From: Sandaracinaceae bacterium
GTDB taxonomy: Bacteria > Myxococcota_A > Polyangia > Polyangiales > Sandaracinaceae
Assembly: GCA_040218145.1 (NCBI GenBank)
Contig: JAVJQK010000115.1
Location: forward strand, 1 to 64,000
Length of the DNA: 64,000 nucleotides
Direction: 5' to 3'
In this document: in pieces, positions 25,430 through 33,612 of the stretch
Layout of the letters: each line of letters opens with the position of its first letter
Position numbering within the stretch: the first letter of the stretch is position 1
Program-made: the position numbers and the translations under genes
Notes under the pieces: model-generated
What the model was told of the DNA's origin: nothing
The model's database searches: none
What the model saw: only the letters and a program-made list of their open reading frames with translations

Positions 25430-26751
25430 CACTCCTCGAGGCTCGCCGCGGCGCGCGCCTGGGGGGAGTCGGGGTACAGCCGGCGCAGCTGCTCGAGCGC
25501 GGCCTCCATGGCCCGAGCGTGTCCTCGGCGCCGCTCGGCGTCCGCTTCGATCCAGAGCGCCTCCGCGCCGAACCGGCTCCGAGGGAAACGGCGACGCTGG
25601 GCGCGGACCGCGCGCACCGCGCGCTCGGGGTCGCCGCCGCGTAACTCGAGACGCGCGAGACGTATCCACGCCGCCTCGGCCAGGCTCCCCCGCCCGGCGC
25701 CGACACGTCGGAAGAGCCCCCGCGCGCGCTCGTGCTCGCCAGCGCGCCAGCGTGCCTCCGCCGTGGCCAGGAGCGCTCGCGGATCGTCCGTCTCCCCGTG
25801 GGTGGAGGTCTCGCGAGCGGGTCGCGCTCGGCCCCGGGCCGCGACCGAGGTCGGCTCGTCGATTCGCGTCGCCGTCGCCTCGTCGGTGGCGGTCTCGTCG
25901 TCCGTGTCGCTGGCGACCTCGTCGCTGGCGGCCTCGTCGTCGCTGACGGCCTCGTCGCTGGCAGCCTCGTCGTCGCTGGCGGGTTCGACGGGGCTGCGCT
26001 CGAGCGGGCCGGCCGCGAGCCGCTGCCCACGCGTCCAGCGCTCGCCAGCGTACAGGTGGATCTCGCGCTCCTCGGGCGCGCGCACGACGACGTGGCCCTC
26101 GTCGACGTGCACCTCTACATGGTCGCCCGCTCGCACGACGGTGAACCGCGTGCCGCGGACCTCGACCGTCACCTCCCCCGCGCGGACCCGGAGCGCTCCC
26201 TGTCCGAGGTCGCGGGCGTGCACCGACACCCGGCCCGAAGCCAGCTCCAGCTCGGTCATGCAGCCGTCGGGCGCTCGCATCGAGAGATCGCCCTCTACCG
26301 TCGCCACGCCGCGCTGGCCGAGCGCCAGCCGACCGTCCCGCGCGATGCCCTCGGCCGGGCTCCACGACTCACAGACGCGCGCGGCGCGCGGCGCGCTCGG
26401 CTCACTGGCCGCCGCGACCCAGAGCACCAGCGCGGCCGCCGCCGCGAGGGGGATGGCCAGGAGCGCGACACGCCCGCCCCGCCGCCGTCGAGCCAGCGCG
26501 GGGCCCTCCAGCTCCACGCGATCGAGGATCCTCGCCCGCGCCGCGTCGTCGAGCCGCGGCGCCCCCTCCTCCGCGAGGTCCTGCAGGCGGTCGCGAAGCT
26601 CCTCCGCGTCCATCCCGTTCGCGACGAGCGCCGGGCCGCGCTCGAGCACGGCGTCGAGGACCCGCTCTCGCGCCGGGGACTCGAGCCGAGGCTCGGCCTC
26701 CTCCGCCAGGGAGCCGAGCCGTCGCCGCAGCTCTTCGTCGGAGAGGCTCAC
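25429..26751 (-). CDS. FecR-domain anti-sigma-like protein with TPR tail
   Basis: A 440-residue single-pass membrane protein. The cytoplasmic N-terminus holds two copies of a helical repeat of about 45 residues (RRRLGSLAEEAEPRLESPAR and RDRLQDLAEEGAPRLDDAAR). A membrane helix (about 96-115) leads to a FecR-like beta domain (GQRGVATVEGDLSMR, VRAGEVTVEVRGTRFTVVRAG, EVHVDEGHVVVRAP). An acidic Ser/Asp/Glu/Ala linker (about 255-300) precedes TPR-like helices (LLATAEARWRAGEHERARGLFRRV). It probably binds the sigma factor encoded just upstream, whose stop overlaps this start by four bases. It lacks a zinc-binding anti-sigma motif, so the N-terminal repeats may be the sigma-binding part. Confidence 0.82.
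   Translation of the reverse strand: MSLSDEELRRRLGSLAEEAEPRLESPARERVLDAVLERGPALVANGMDAEELRDRLQDLAEEGAPRLDDAARARILDRVELEGPALARRRRGGRVALLAIPLAAAAALVLWVAAASEPSAPRAARVCESWSPAEGIARDGRLALGQRGVATVEGDLSMRAPDGCMTELELASGRVSVHARDLGQGALRVRAGEVTVEVRGTRFTVVRAGDHVEVHVDEGHVVVRAPEEREIHLYAGERWTRGQRLAAGPLERSPVEPASDDEAASDEAVSDDEAASDEVASDTDDETATDEATATRIDEPTSVAARGRARPARETSTHGETDDPRALLATAEARWRAGEHERARGLFRRVGAGRGSLAEAAWIRLARLELRGGDPERAVRAVRAQRRRFPRSRFGAEALWIEADAERRRGHARAMEAALEQLRRLYPDSPQARAAASLEE
25858..25992 (-). repeat. Tandem microrepeat coding for an acidic linker
   Basis: Within the FecR gene the plus strand shows repeating CTCGTCGTCGCTGGCGGC-like units of 12-15 bases, encoding (A)SDDEAASDEAV-type units, about eight in all. 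Units are multiples of three, so copy-number change would alter only linker length. It is not a CRISPR, since there are no spacers. Confidence 0.65.
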
Positions 26752-27389
26752 GGCTCCCCCAGGAGCGAACGGACGACGGGGTTCGCCATGAGCTCGTGAC
26801 GCGCGTGGTAGATGCGCGAGCGGACGGTGTGCGGCTTGCTGTCGGTGAGCTCCGCGATCTCCTCCGGGCTCATCCCGTCGAGGGCCCAGAGCGTGAACGC
26901 GATGCGCTTCTTCGCGGTGAGCGCGTCGAGGGCGCGGTGCAGGCCTTCGAGCCGCTCCCGCGAAGAGGCCGCGTGCTCCGGGCTCTCCTCCGAGCCCACG
27001 AGCTCGAGCGGCATCGGGGCGCGTCGGCGCTGGTAGGCGCTCGGTCGCAAGGCCCGCCGCGCGACGCGCACGGTGATCCCGCCGACGAAGGTGGAGAACC
27101 GGCTCTCCTCACGGAAGGAGGGCAGGGCCCGACAGAGCTCCAGGAAGACGTTCTGGACCAGATCCTCGAAGTCGGGGCGCGGACCGAGCATGCGGCCGAG
27201 CAGGCGCTCGACGCGGGGCAGCTCCCCCTCGGCCAGAGCCCTCAGGGCGTGGCCGTCCCCTCCCTTCGCCCGGCGGACGAGATCCAGCTCGGAGCCGGCG
27301 AGGGCGAGGGGGTCGCGTGAAGCGGAGGCCACGTCGGTGGGTCGCACGACCCCCGCCAGATGATTAATCGAATCGTCACGCGCGCTCAT
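26748..27389 (-). CDS. ECF-type RNA polymerase sigma factor
   Basis: A 213-residue sigma-70 family protein. The sigma-2 region has LRALAEGELPRVERLLGRMLGP and DFEDLVQNVFLELCRALPSFREESRFSTFVGGITVRVARRALR. The sigma-4 region has LHRALDALTAKKRIAFTLWALDGMSPEEIAELTDSKPHTVRSRIYHARHEL with the helix-turn-helix. A 40-residue N-terminal extension precedes sigma-2. The ATG at 27389 overlaps the stop of the upstream gene, and the stop overlaps the FecR start. It probably directs transcription in response to a cell-surface signal gated by the FecR protein. No target promoter could be deduced. Confidence 0.87.
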   Translation of the reverse strand: MSARDDSINHLAGVVRPTDVASASRDPLALAGSELDLVRRAKGGDGHALRALAEGELPRVERLLGRMLGPRPDFEDLVQNVFLELCRALPSFREESRFSTFVGGITVRVARRALRPSAYQRRRAPMPLELVGSEESPEHAASSRERLEGLHRALDALTAKKRIAFTLWALDGMSPEEIAELTDSKPHTVRSRIYHARHELMANPVVRSLLGEP

Positions 27390-28399
27390 TCGAACCGCCA
27401 GGCCAGCCCCAGGCGGCCGGCCAGGCGCAGGGTCGACTCGTCGAGCAGGGGCTCTCCGAACGCGGTGAAGACGACGGGGGCCGGCAGCACGTCCACCCCC
27501 AGCTCCAGCGTCACCTCGAGGCCCTCCACCAGCGGCTGTCGCGCCTCGGCGGAGATCCCGGCGAACCACCCGGCTCGCACGGCCTCGGCGCTCTCCCCCG
27601 TCTCCCGTGTGCCCTGGCCGAGGATGGCCGCGCCGCCTCCGCGGAGGTGCCCCATGAGGCGGGTGCGCACGGGCCCCACGTCGCCGCCGAAGCTCAGCCG
27701 CAGGCCCACGTCGTAGCGCTGGTAGCGACCCTCGATCGCGCTCGTCTGTCCGCGCGTGACGAAGACGCCCGCGCCGGACGCGAAGAAGCCGCCACCGATC
27801 ACGAAGCGCTCGCCGGGCGGCGTCGCGACGAGCTCCACGAAGAGCGCGGGCTGAACGAGCCAGGGGGCGCCGCCCTCGGTCGAGAGCCAGGCCTCCACGC
27901 CCACGCCGACGGTGAACGCGAGGGGGACGGCTGCGGACGTCGGCGCAGCATCGGACGGGACTTCGCTGACGAGGTCGGGCGCTTCGGCCTCGGTCGTCGG
28001 CTCGGCCACGCCCAGGGTCGCGCCCACGGTCTCGGGATCCCCTCCCGCCCGCGCCACCTCGAGGAGCTCGGTGGCCACGAGGGCGAGCGCGTAGCCGTCG
28101 TCCTCGGGCGCGTCGAAGCGGCGCTCGAGCACGGCGTCGTCCCTGCGGCGCCACACGCGGATCAGCGGGGTGTCGGTGTCGATGGTGACGAGCAGCGCGA
28201 CGCCGTCGGGCGGCGGATCGGGGATCGTCGAGTAGCGGCGCTCGTCCGGCAGCCCGACGAAGCTCGCGAACGCGTCGGCCGCGACGACGCTGCGCTCCCC
28301 CCACGACACCAGCGCGACGTCGCTCCCTTGCGCCTCCGCGACGCCGGCGACCCCGGCGATGAGCGTCACCAAGACGACGAGATGGGACCCTCTCCTCAC
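27386..28399 (-). CDS. Putative outer-membrane beta-barrel protein upstream of sigma factor
   Basis: A 337-residue exported protein starting at GTG 28399, with signal peptide VVLVTLIAGVAGVAEAQ. Residues about 25-130 form a soluble domain. After an acidic Thr/Glu/Ala linker (about 135-160), the rest alternates hydrophobic beta strands with turns (PLAFTVGVGVEAWL, VQPALFVELVATPP, RFVIGGGFFASGAGVF, YDVGLRLSFGG) and ends in LRLAGRLGLAWRFE with a terminal aromatic-acidic end, as in outer-membrane barrels. Position at the head of the overlapping sigma/FecR cluster suggests the signal-receiving or transport component. Confidence 0.72.
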   Translation of the reverse strand: MRRGSHLVVLVTLIAGVAGVAEAQGSDVALVSWGERSVVAADAFASFVGLPDERRYSTIPDPPPDGVALLVTIDTDTPLIRVWRRRDDAVLERRFDAPEDDGYALALVATELLEVARAGGDPETVGATLGVAEPTTEAEAPDLVSEVPSDAAPTSAAVPLAFTVGVGVEAWLSTEGGAPWLVQPALFVELVATPPGERFVIGGGFFASGAGVFVTRGQTSAIEGRYQRYDVGLRLSFGGDVGPVRTRLMGHLRGGGAAILGQGTRETGESAEAVRAGWFAGISAEARQPLVEGLEVTLELGVDVLPAPVVFTAFGEPLLDESTLRLAGRLGLAWRFE

Positions 28400-28447
28400 G
28401 TGACCGAAGGATAGCGCGGCGTCTCGATGCGGCCGCCCGGCGGTGCT

Positions 28448-29899
28448 CTAGTGAGCGCGGTGGCCGTCGGGGTCGCCCTGGCGCAGCGCCTCGGCGAGCT
28501 CGGGGCCGCCTTCGCCGAGCAGTCGCGCCGTCTTGCCCGCGAGGTGCTGGAGGCGATCGATGAAGCGGTGGTCGTGCTCGGCCGTCTCGAGGTGCGCGAT
28601 CTCGTGGAGCACGACGCCGAGGGTCTGGGCGTCGAGGATGTCCTCGAAGCGCAGCGGGCCGCGCACGTTGAAGGAGATCTCGCGCTTGTCGACGTCGGTG
28701 ACCGCGTCCTCGAGCAGGCCCGCGTCGCCCGGGTCTCGCGCGAAGAAGCGCACCTTGACGACGCGGCCGGCCACCGCGCGGGCCAGCCAGCGCACGGCGT
28801 CCGCGAAGCGCCGCTGCGTCTCGTCCGGCTCGACGTCCTCGCCGCCGAACTCGCTCGAGCGCCGGCGCACGTAGTCGTCCGACGTCTCGAGCACGCGGCT
28901 GAGCGACATGTAGGCGCCGTGCGAGATCACCGACGCGTCGACGATGTGCGCGCCGAGCTGTCGGGCGCGGTCGTTGGCGCGGCGGGTCCCGCCGAGCACG
29001 GAGCCGCGCGGGAACACGCGCGAGACGTAGGCGTCGAGCAGCGCCGGCGTGAGCGGCCAGCCCGCGATGACCTCGTGCACCCAGTCGGAGCGCAGGTCGT
29101 TGCGGTCCAGGTAGCTGTGGATCATCGCCTCGAGCAGCGCGGCCTTCACGGCGAGCTTGTAGCGGTCGGGCACCGCGTCGCGCCCCTCGCCGAGCGGCAC
29201 CCGCTGCGCCACGTCGACGTGCCAGGGCAGGTTCCACGCCTCGACCGGCAGGCCCATCTCGAAGAGGTGCGCCTGCTCTCCGCGCCGAGGCGTGTAGATG
29301 GAGAGCGTCGTGTTGCCCATCGCCGCGCGCTCCACGCCGTCGGCGATGATCACCGTCTCCAAGTGACAGGAGCTCAGCGTCAGCACCGAGCGCGGCCGGC
29401 GCACCTGACGCGAGGCGACCTTGAGCGTGGTGCCCTTCGGCGGGATGCAGAGGCGGAGCATGCGCTTGGCCTCGACGAGCTCCTCGTCCGCGAAGCGCCG
29501 GCCGAGCACCAGCCGCGTGCCGCGCGCCCGCTCGTTCTCGCGTGATCGGCGGCCCTCCTCGGAGAATTCGACCGTGGTGCCGACCGTCTCGACGGTGGCC
29601 CGGTCCATGCCCGCGAGCAGCTCCTTCAGCCCGCGCCCCATGCGACCGCGGCGCGTCGGGTCGTCGGGCTTGTCGCTGAGGAAGATCGTGTACACGAGCC
29701 GCTCGTCGCCGATGCCCCCCTCGGCGTCGTCCTCGACCACCACCTGCTCGTCGCCCAGCTCCACCGTGACCTGACCGGCGCGCTCGTCGAAGGCGTTCTG
29801 GAGCGCCTCGAGCATCAGCCGCCCGAGTGGACGGGACGCGCTGAGCCGCCGCCATCCGTCGTCGGCCACCTCGAACCAGCGCTTTGCCGCGTCGCTCAC
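28448..29899 (-). CDS. GHKL ATPase fused to a metallopeptidase-like domain
   Basis: A 483-residue protein starting at GTG 29899, with GAGG about 7 bases upstream. Residues 20-190 resemble a GHKL (Hsp90/MutL-type) ATPase: Glu31 and Asn35 in LEALQNAFDE, DDAEGG at 58-62, and the glycine lid GRMGRGLKELL (86-95). The C-terminus carries an HExxH zinc site (LHEIAHLETAEHDHRFIDRL, His432, Glu433, His436), with His442 or His444 as third ligand. This resembles SprT-type and other small metallopeptidases. No signal peptide or membrane helix is visible, so it is cytosolic. An ATP-driven conformational switch coupled to a protease is a reasonable reading. The 48-base gap to the next gene leaves co-transcription possible. 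Confidence 0.78.
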   Translation of the reverse strand: MSDAAKRWFEVADDGWRRLSASRPLGRLMLEALQNAFDERAGQVTVELGDEQVVVEDDAEGGIGDERLVYTIFLSDKPDDPTRRGRMGRGLKELLAGMDRATVETVGTTVEFSEEGRRSRENERARGTRLVLGRRFADEELVEAKRMLRLCIPPKGTTLKVASRQVRRPRSVLTLSSCHLETVIIADGVERAAMGNTTLSIYTPRRGEQAHLFEMGLPVEAWNLPWHVDVAQRVPLGEGRDAVPDRYKLAVKAALLEAMIHSYLDRNDLRSDWVHEVIAGWPLTPALLDAYVSRVFPRGSVLGGTRRANDRARQLGAHIVDASVISHGAYMSLSRVLETSDDYVRRRSSEFGGEDVEPDETQRRFADAVRWLARAVAGRVVKVRFFARDPGDAGLLEDAVTDVDKREISFNVRGPLRFEDILDAQTLGVVLHEIAHLETAEHDHRFIDRLQHLAGKTARLLGEGGPELAEALRQGDPDGHRAH

Positions 29900-29977
29900 C
29901 GTTCCCTCGTTCCCCAGGTTCGCGCCCGCGGAGTATAGGCCATCGACCGCCGCGCCACGACGGCCCTTGGGTGAAGG

Positions 29978-29997
29978 ATACGGCGGGTTTGCCGTAT
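29978..29997. promoter_or_regulatory. Inverted repeat in divergent gap
   Basis: ATACGGC (29978-29984) and GCCGTAT (29991-29997) are perfect 7-base inverted arms around GGGTTT. They lie between the divergent ATPase-peptidase gene and the zinc-ribbon membrane protein gene, in a 220-base gap, the largest in the window. It may be an operator or a hairpin in a leader. Nothing else is recognised in this gap. Confidence 0.4.
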
Positions 29998-30119
29998 GGT
30001 TGCGTTCAGGACGTCGCTCCGGCGACAATGCAGAGCTTGCTGAAGAGAGGCGTGGCGTCAGGGGCATCAGTCGACCGGGTGGGGGTCGTGCGCCTGAGGT
30101 TCCGTCCAGAGGGAGAATG

Positions 30120-30665
30120 ATGGCCGCGTCGAGTGACCAGGTGATCTGCCACGTCTGCGGATTCAAGAACCCCGGGGACGCCGAGCGTTGCGTCTCGTGC
30201 GGTGCGAAGCTCGAAGAGCTCTCCGGGGCCTACAGCGCCGACGAAGAGGCACGGAAGAAGAACCAGCAGGAGGGGTTCGACATCAAGTGGGCGCTCGTCG
30301 CCTTCGTCGTCTACCTCGTCCTGCAGGCGGTGGTGCTCGTGCTGCTGCCGATGGTCATCGACGCGTACGACCCGCAGGGCTTCTCGGCCCTGATGGTCTC
30401 GGTCGCGGTCTGGTGCGTCGGCGGCGTCATCGTCGGCTTCTTGTCGCCGGGGAAGACCTTCCTCGAGCCCGCGGTCGGCGCGCTCGTCGCCGTCGTGCCC
30501 ACGGTCTGGTGGCTGGTGAACACCACGCCGAGCGCCCCCGAGCACCTCGGGGGCGGCTTCCAGCTGACCATGCCCGCCTACGTCATCGGTGGGCTGCTGG
30601 GCGGCATGATCTCGCTCTTCGGCGCGTTCGTCGGCGAGAAGATCCAGGACGCCAAGAACCGCTGA
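30120..30665 (+). CDS. Zinc-ribbon membrane protein with about four membrane helices
   Basis: A 181-residue protein. The N-terminal treble-clef or ribbon motif CHVCGFKNPGDAERCVSCG is followed by a charged linker and four hydrophobic helices (WALVAFVVYLVLQAVVLVLLP, LMVSVAVWCVGGVIVGFL, PAVGALVAVVPTVWWLV and YVIGGLLGGMISLFGAFVG), ending in EKIQDAKNR. ATG 30120 is preferred because AGAGGGAG sits four bases upstream; ATG 30117 is next to it. Cytosolic ribbons with membrane tails occur widely in myxobacteria, but their role is unclear. Confidence 0.78.
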   Translation: MAASSDQVICHVCGFKNPGDAERCVSCGAKLEELSGAYSADEEARKKNQQEGFDIKWALVAFVVYLVLQAVVLVLLPMVIDAYDPQGFSALMVSVAVWCVGGVIVGFLSPGKTFLEPAVGALVAVVPTVWWLVNTTPSAPEHLGGGFQLTMPAYVIGGLLGGMISLFGAFVGEKIQDAKNR

Positions 30666-30687
30666 GGCTCGAGGCGTCCCGGGCCGC

Positions 30688-31488
30688 TCACTCGGCGCGG
30701 ACCGCGCTGAAGCCCGTCGTGAACTTCAGGCTCGCGGCGAGGACGAGCGCCTGCAGCTCCTCGTCGCCCCCGGCGTCGTCCGCCCAGAGGCAGCCGCCGC
30801 CGTAAGCCGCGACGACCTCTCCGTTGCGCATCTCCTCGGCGTACCAGTCCTCGGTCTCCTCCGAGCCGGTGCTGGTGAGGTCGGCGTGTGCGCTCGAGAC
30901 GCCGAGCAGCACGCAGTTGACGCCGTTGGTCGCGATGCTGCCGCCGAGCAGCAGGTCGAAGCTCGCCCCGGCCTCGTCGATCAGGCCGAAGGTGTCGCGG
31001 TCGACGGTGGTGATCTCTCCGTCGCAGATCTGCTCGCACTCCGGGTTCAGCGTGTTGGCGCCGCACTCGCTCGGGTCGGGATCACGCATGGTGCCCATGC
31101 ACTCCTGCTGCGGGATCGTGACCCACATGCGGTGCGGATACTCCGGCTCGCGCTGCGAGACGCTCACCCGGTCCGGCCACGCCTCGCTCGGGCAGACGAT
31201 CTCGGGTCGGCTGCAGTCCAGGGTGAAGGGGATCAGGTAGCCGCCGTGCTCGACCATGACCGTGCCGCCCTCCTCGGGGAGCGTCGCGTCATAGGTCGCG
31301 CCGCCGATGCCGATCTCCACGTGGAGCGCGTCGTCGTAGGTGACCGCCCAGTCTCCCTCTACGTCGGGCGTCGGAGTCATCGACGTGAGCGGTCCGCCAC
31401 ATCCCCCGCCGCGCGCTCCCATCATCATGGGCGCCAGCAGCGCCGCGCCCACCCACACGAGCTTCATTCGCGATCTCATCATCATCAC
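30688..31488 (-). CDS. Secreted protein of unknown function
   Basis: A 266-residue exported protein with an N-terminal Met-rich signal region (MKLVWVGAALLAPMMMGARGGGC). A Cys just after GGG could be a lipid attachment site, but the lipobox is not canonical. The mature part has ten Cys, including CMGTMRDPDPSECGANTLNPECEQICDG, and a VEGDWAVTYDDALHVEIGIGG strand pattern. The Shine-Dalgarno GGAGGT is strong and lies 3 bases before the first of three adjacent ATG codons. The real start may be any of 31488, 31485 or 31482. Confidence 0.72.
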   Translation of the reverse strand: MMMMRSRMKLVWVGAALLAPMMMGARGGGCGGPLTSMTPTPDVEGDWAVTYDDALHVEIGIGGATYDATLPEEGGTVMVEHGGYLIPFTLDCSRPEIVCPSEAWPDRVSVSQREPEYPHRMWVTIPQQECMGTMRDPDPSECGANTLNPECEQICDGEITTVDRDTFGLIDEAGASFDLLLGGSIATNGVNCVLLGVSSAHADLTSTGSEETEDWYAEEMRNGEVVAAYGGGCLWADDAGGDEELQALVLAASLKFTTGFSAVRAE

Positions 31489-31534
31489 ACCTCCAAGGCG
31501 ATCCCCCGACCCGCAGGGACCGTGCCGAGACTTC

Positions 31535-31550
31535 GAGATAGTGATATCTC
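31535..31550. promoter_or_regulatory. GAGATA-GTGA-TATCTC inverted repeat
   Basis: A perfect 6-base inverted repeat with a GTGA spacer (31535-31550), in an A/T-rich patch 47 bases upstream of the minus-strand secreted protein gene and 52 bases beyond the stop of the next minus-strand gene. It could be an operator or part of a promoter. No matching second copy was found in the window. Confidence 0.4.
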
Positions 31551-31602
31551 TATCTGGCCGGAGATGGAAGTGTGAACACCGGTATCCAGTCGTGATTCTT
31601 GG

Positions 31603-32331
31603 TCACAACCGCAGCCTCACCGCGAACGCGGGCGTCAGGACGAGCCCGTTGGCGTCGATTGCGTTATCACCCAGGTCGCCCGTCCAGAGCTCGTGATCCA
31701 CGCCGAGCTCCATCATGACGTGGAAGCGCCGGAAGCCGACCGCGAGGCCGATCACCCCCCCGGTGCGGAGGCCGGTGAGGCTCACGGGCAGCGCGCCGAG
31801 GTCGCCGCGGATGTGCTCGACAGTGATACGGGCGCCGATCCAGGCTTCGTACAGGCTGAAGAGGTCGATCGCGAGCACGAGCGGGACGGTGCCGCCGAGC
31901 CGGACCGCGCTCGTGTCGTCGTGGGCGACGCCGACGTGGGGCGCGATGCCGAACAGGAGGCTCGCGGTGCCGAGGGGGAGCCGGCCGCGGAGGTGAGCCC
32001 GGGCGCTCGAGGCGGTCGCCTCCACGCCGAGGTCGGCGCGAGAGCCCAGCCCGTGGCGCACGAAGACGAGCGGCGTCGCGCCGCCCGGGGCGCCGAACGA
32101 GAGCGCCTGGTCGAGCTCCGCGCCGGGCTCACCCGGCGACACGGCGGCCGGGCTCAGGTCGCCGACCGGGATGCGATACGCCGCGCCCGTGGCCAGGTCC
32201 GTGCGACCCGTCGGCACGGTGCTCCCGCCCGCGAAGCTCGGCATGGCGGGCGCGCAGCCGAGCAGCAGAGAGAGCGAGGCGCCGAAAATGAAAACGGAGC
32301 GACCCGAGAGGATCGCTCCGTGAGCACGCAT
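31603..32331 (-). CDS. Putative outer-membrane-associated lipoprotein
   Basis: A 242-residue protein with signal sequence SGRSVFIFGASLSLLLGC (lipobox Cys at residue 26). The mature protein alternates short strands and turns (VFVRHGLGSRADLGVEATAS, HLRGRLPLGTASLLFGIAPHVGVAHD, GVIGLAVGFRRFHVMMELGVDHEL) and ends LTPAFAVRLRL, as in beta-barrel proteins of the outer membrane. The start ATG at 32331 is 10 bases past the ferredoxin stop. A hairpin terminator (32285-32321) lies inside codons about 4-15 of this frame. Confidence 0.65.
   Translation of the reverse strand: MRAHGAILSGRSVFIFGASLSLLLGCAPAMPSFAGGSTVPTGRTDLATGAAYRIPVGDLSPAAVSPGEPGAELDQALSFGAPGGATPLVFVRHGLGSRADLGVEATASSARAHLRGRLPLGTASLLFGIAPHVGVAHDDTSAVRLGGTVPLVLAIDLFSLYEAWIGARITVEHIRGDLGALPVSLTGLRTGGVIGLAVGFRRFHVMMELGVDHELWTGDLGDNAIDANGLVLTPAFAVRLRL
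32285..32321 (-). terminator. Terminator of the ferredoxin gene, inside the next coding region
   Basis: On the minus strand, ACGGAGCGA (read as its complement, 32313-32321) pairs with TCGCTCCGT (32294-32302) over 9 bases with a 10-base loop, followed by TTTTCATTTT (32285-32294). It is the best rho-independent-like terminator on the minus strand in this area. It lies within the signal-peptide codons of the following gene, so translating that frame would conflict with hairpin formation. Confidence 0.72.
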
Positions 32332-32341
32332 CAGCCGCGGC

Positions 32342-33482
<1,141 letters not shown>

Positions 33483-33612
33483 CTCGCCTCCTGCGACGAG
33501 ATAGAGCAGTCCCCGTGCCACGGAGTGACCTCCCGACATCATTGAGGAAACGGCGGACGCGTCCCGGTCGAGTATTCTCTCGGCAGCATCAGGTGCTGCT
33601 CGGAAGAGACTC

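Noticed and set aside
25858-25992. Repeats that at first sight could be a CRISPR array.
   Set aside because: The units are 12-15 bases, lie within a coding frame and have no unique spacers.
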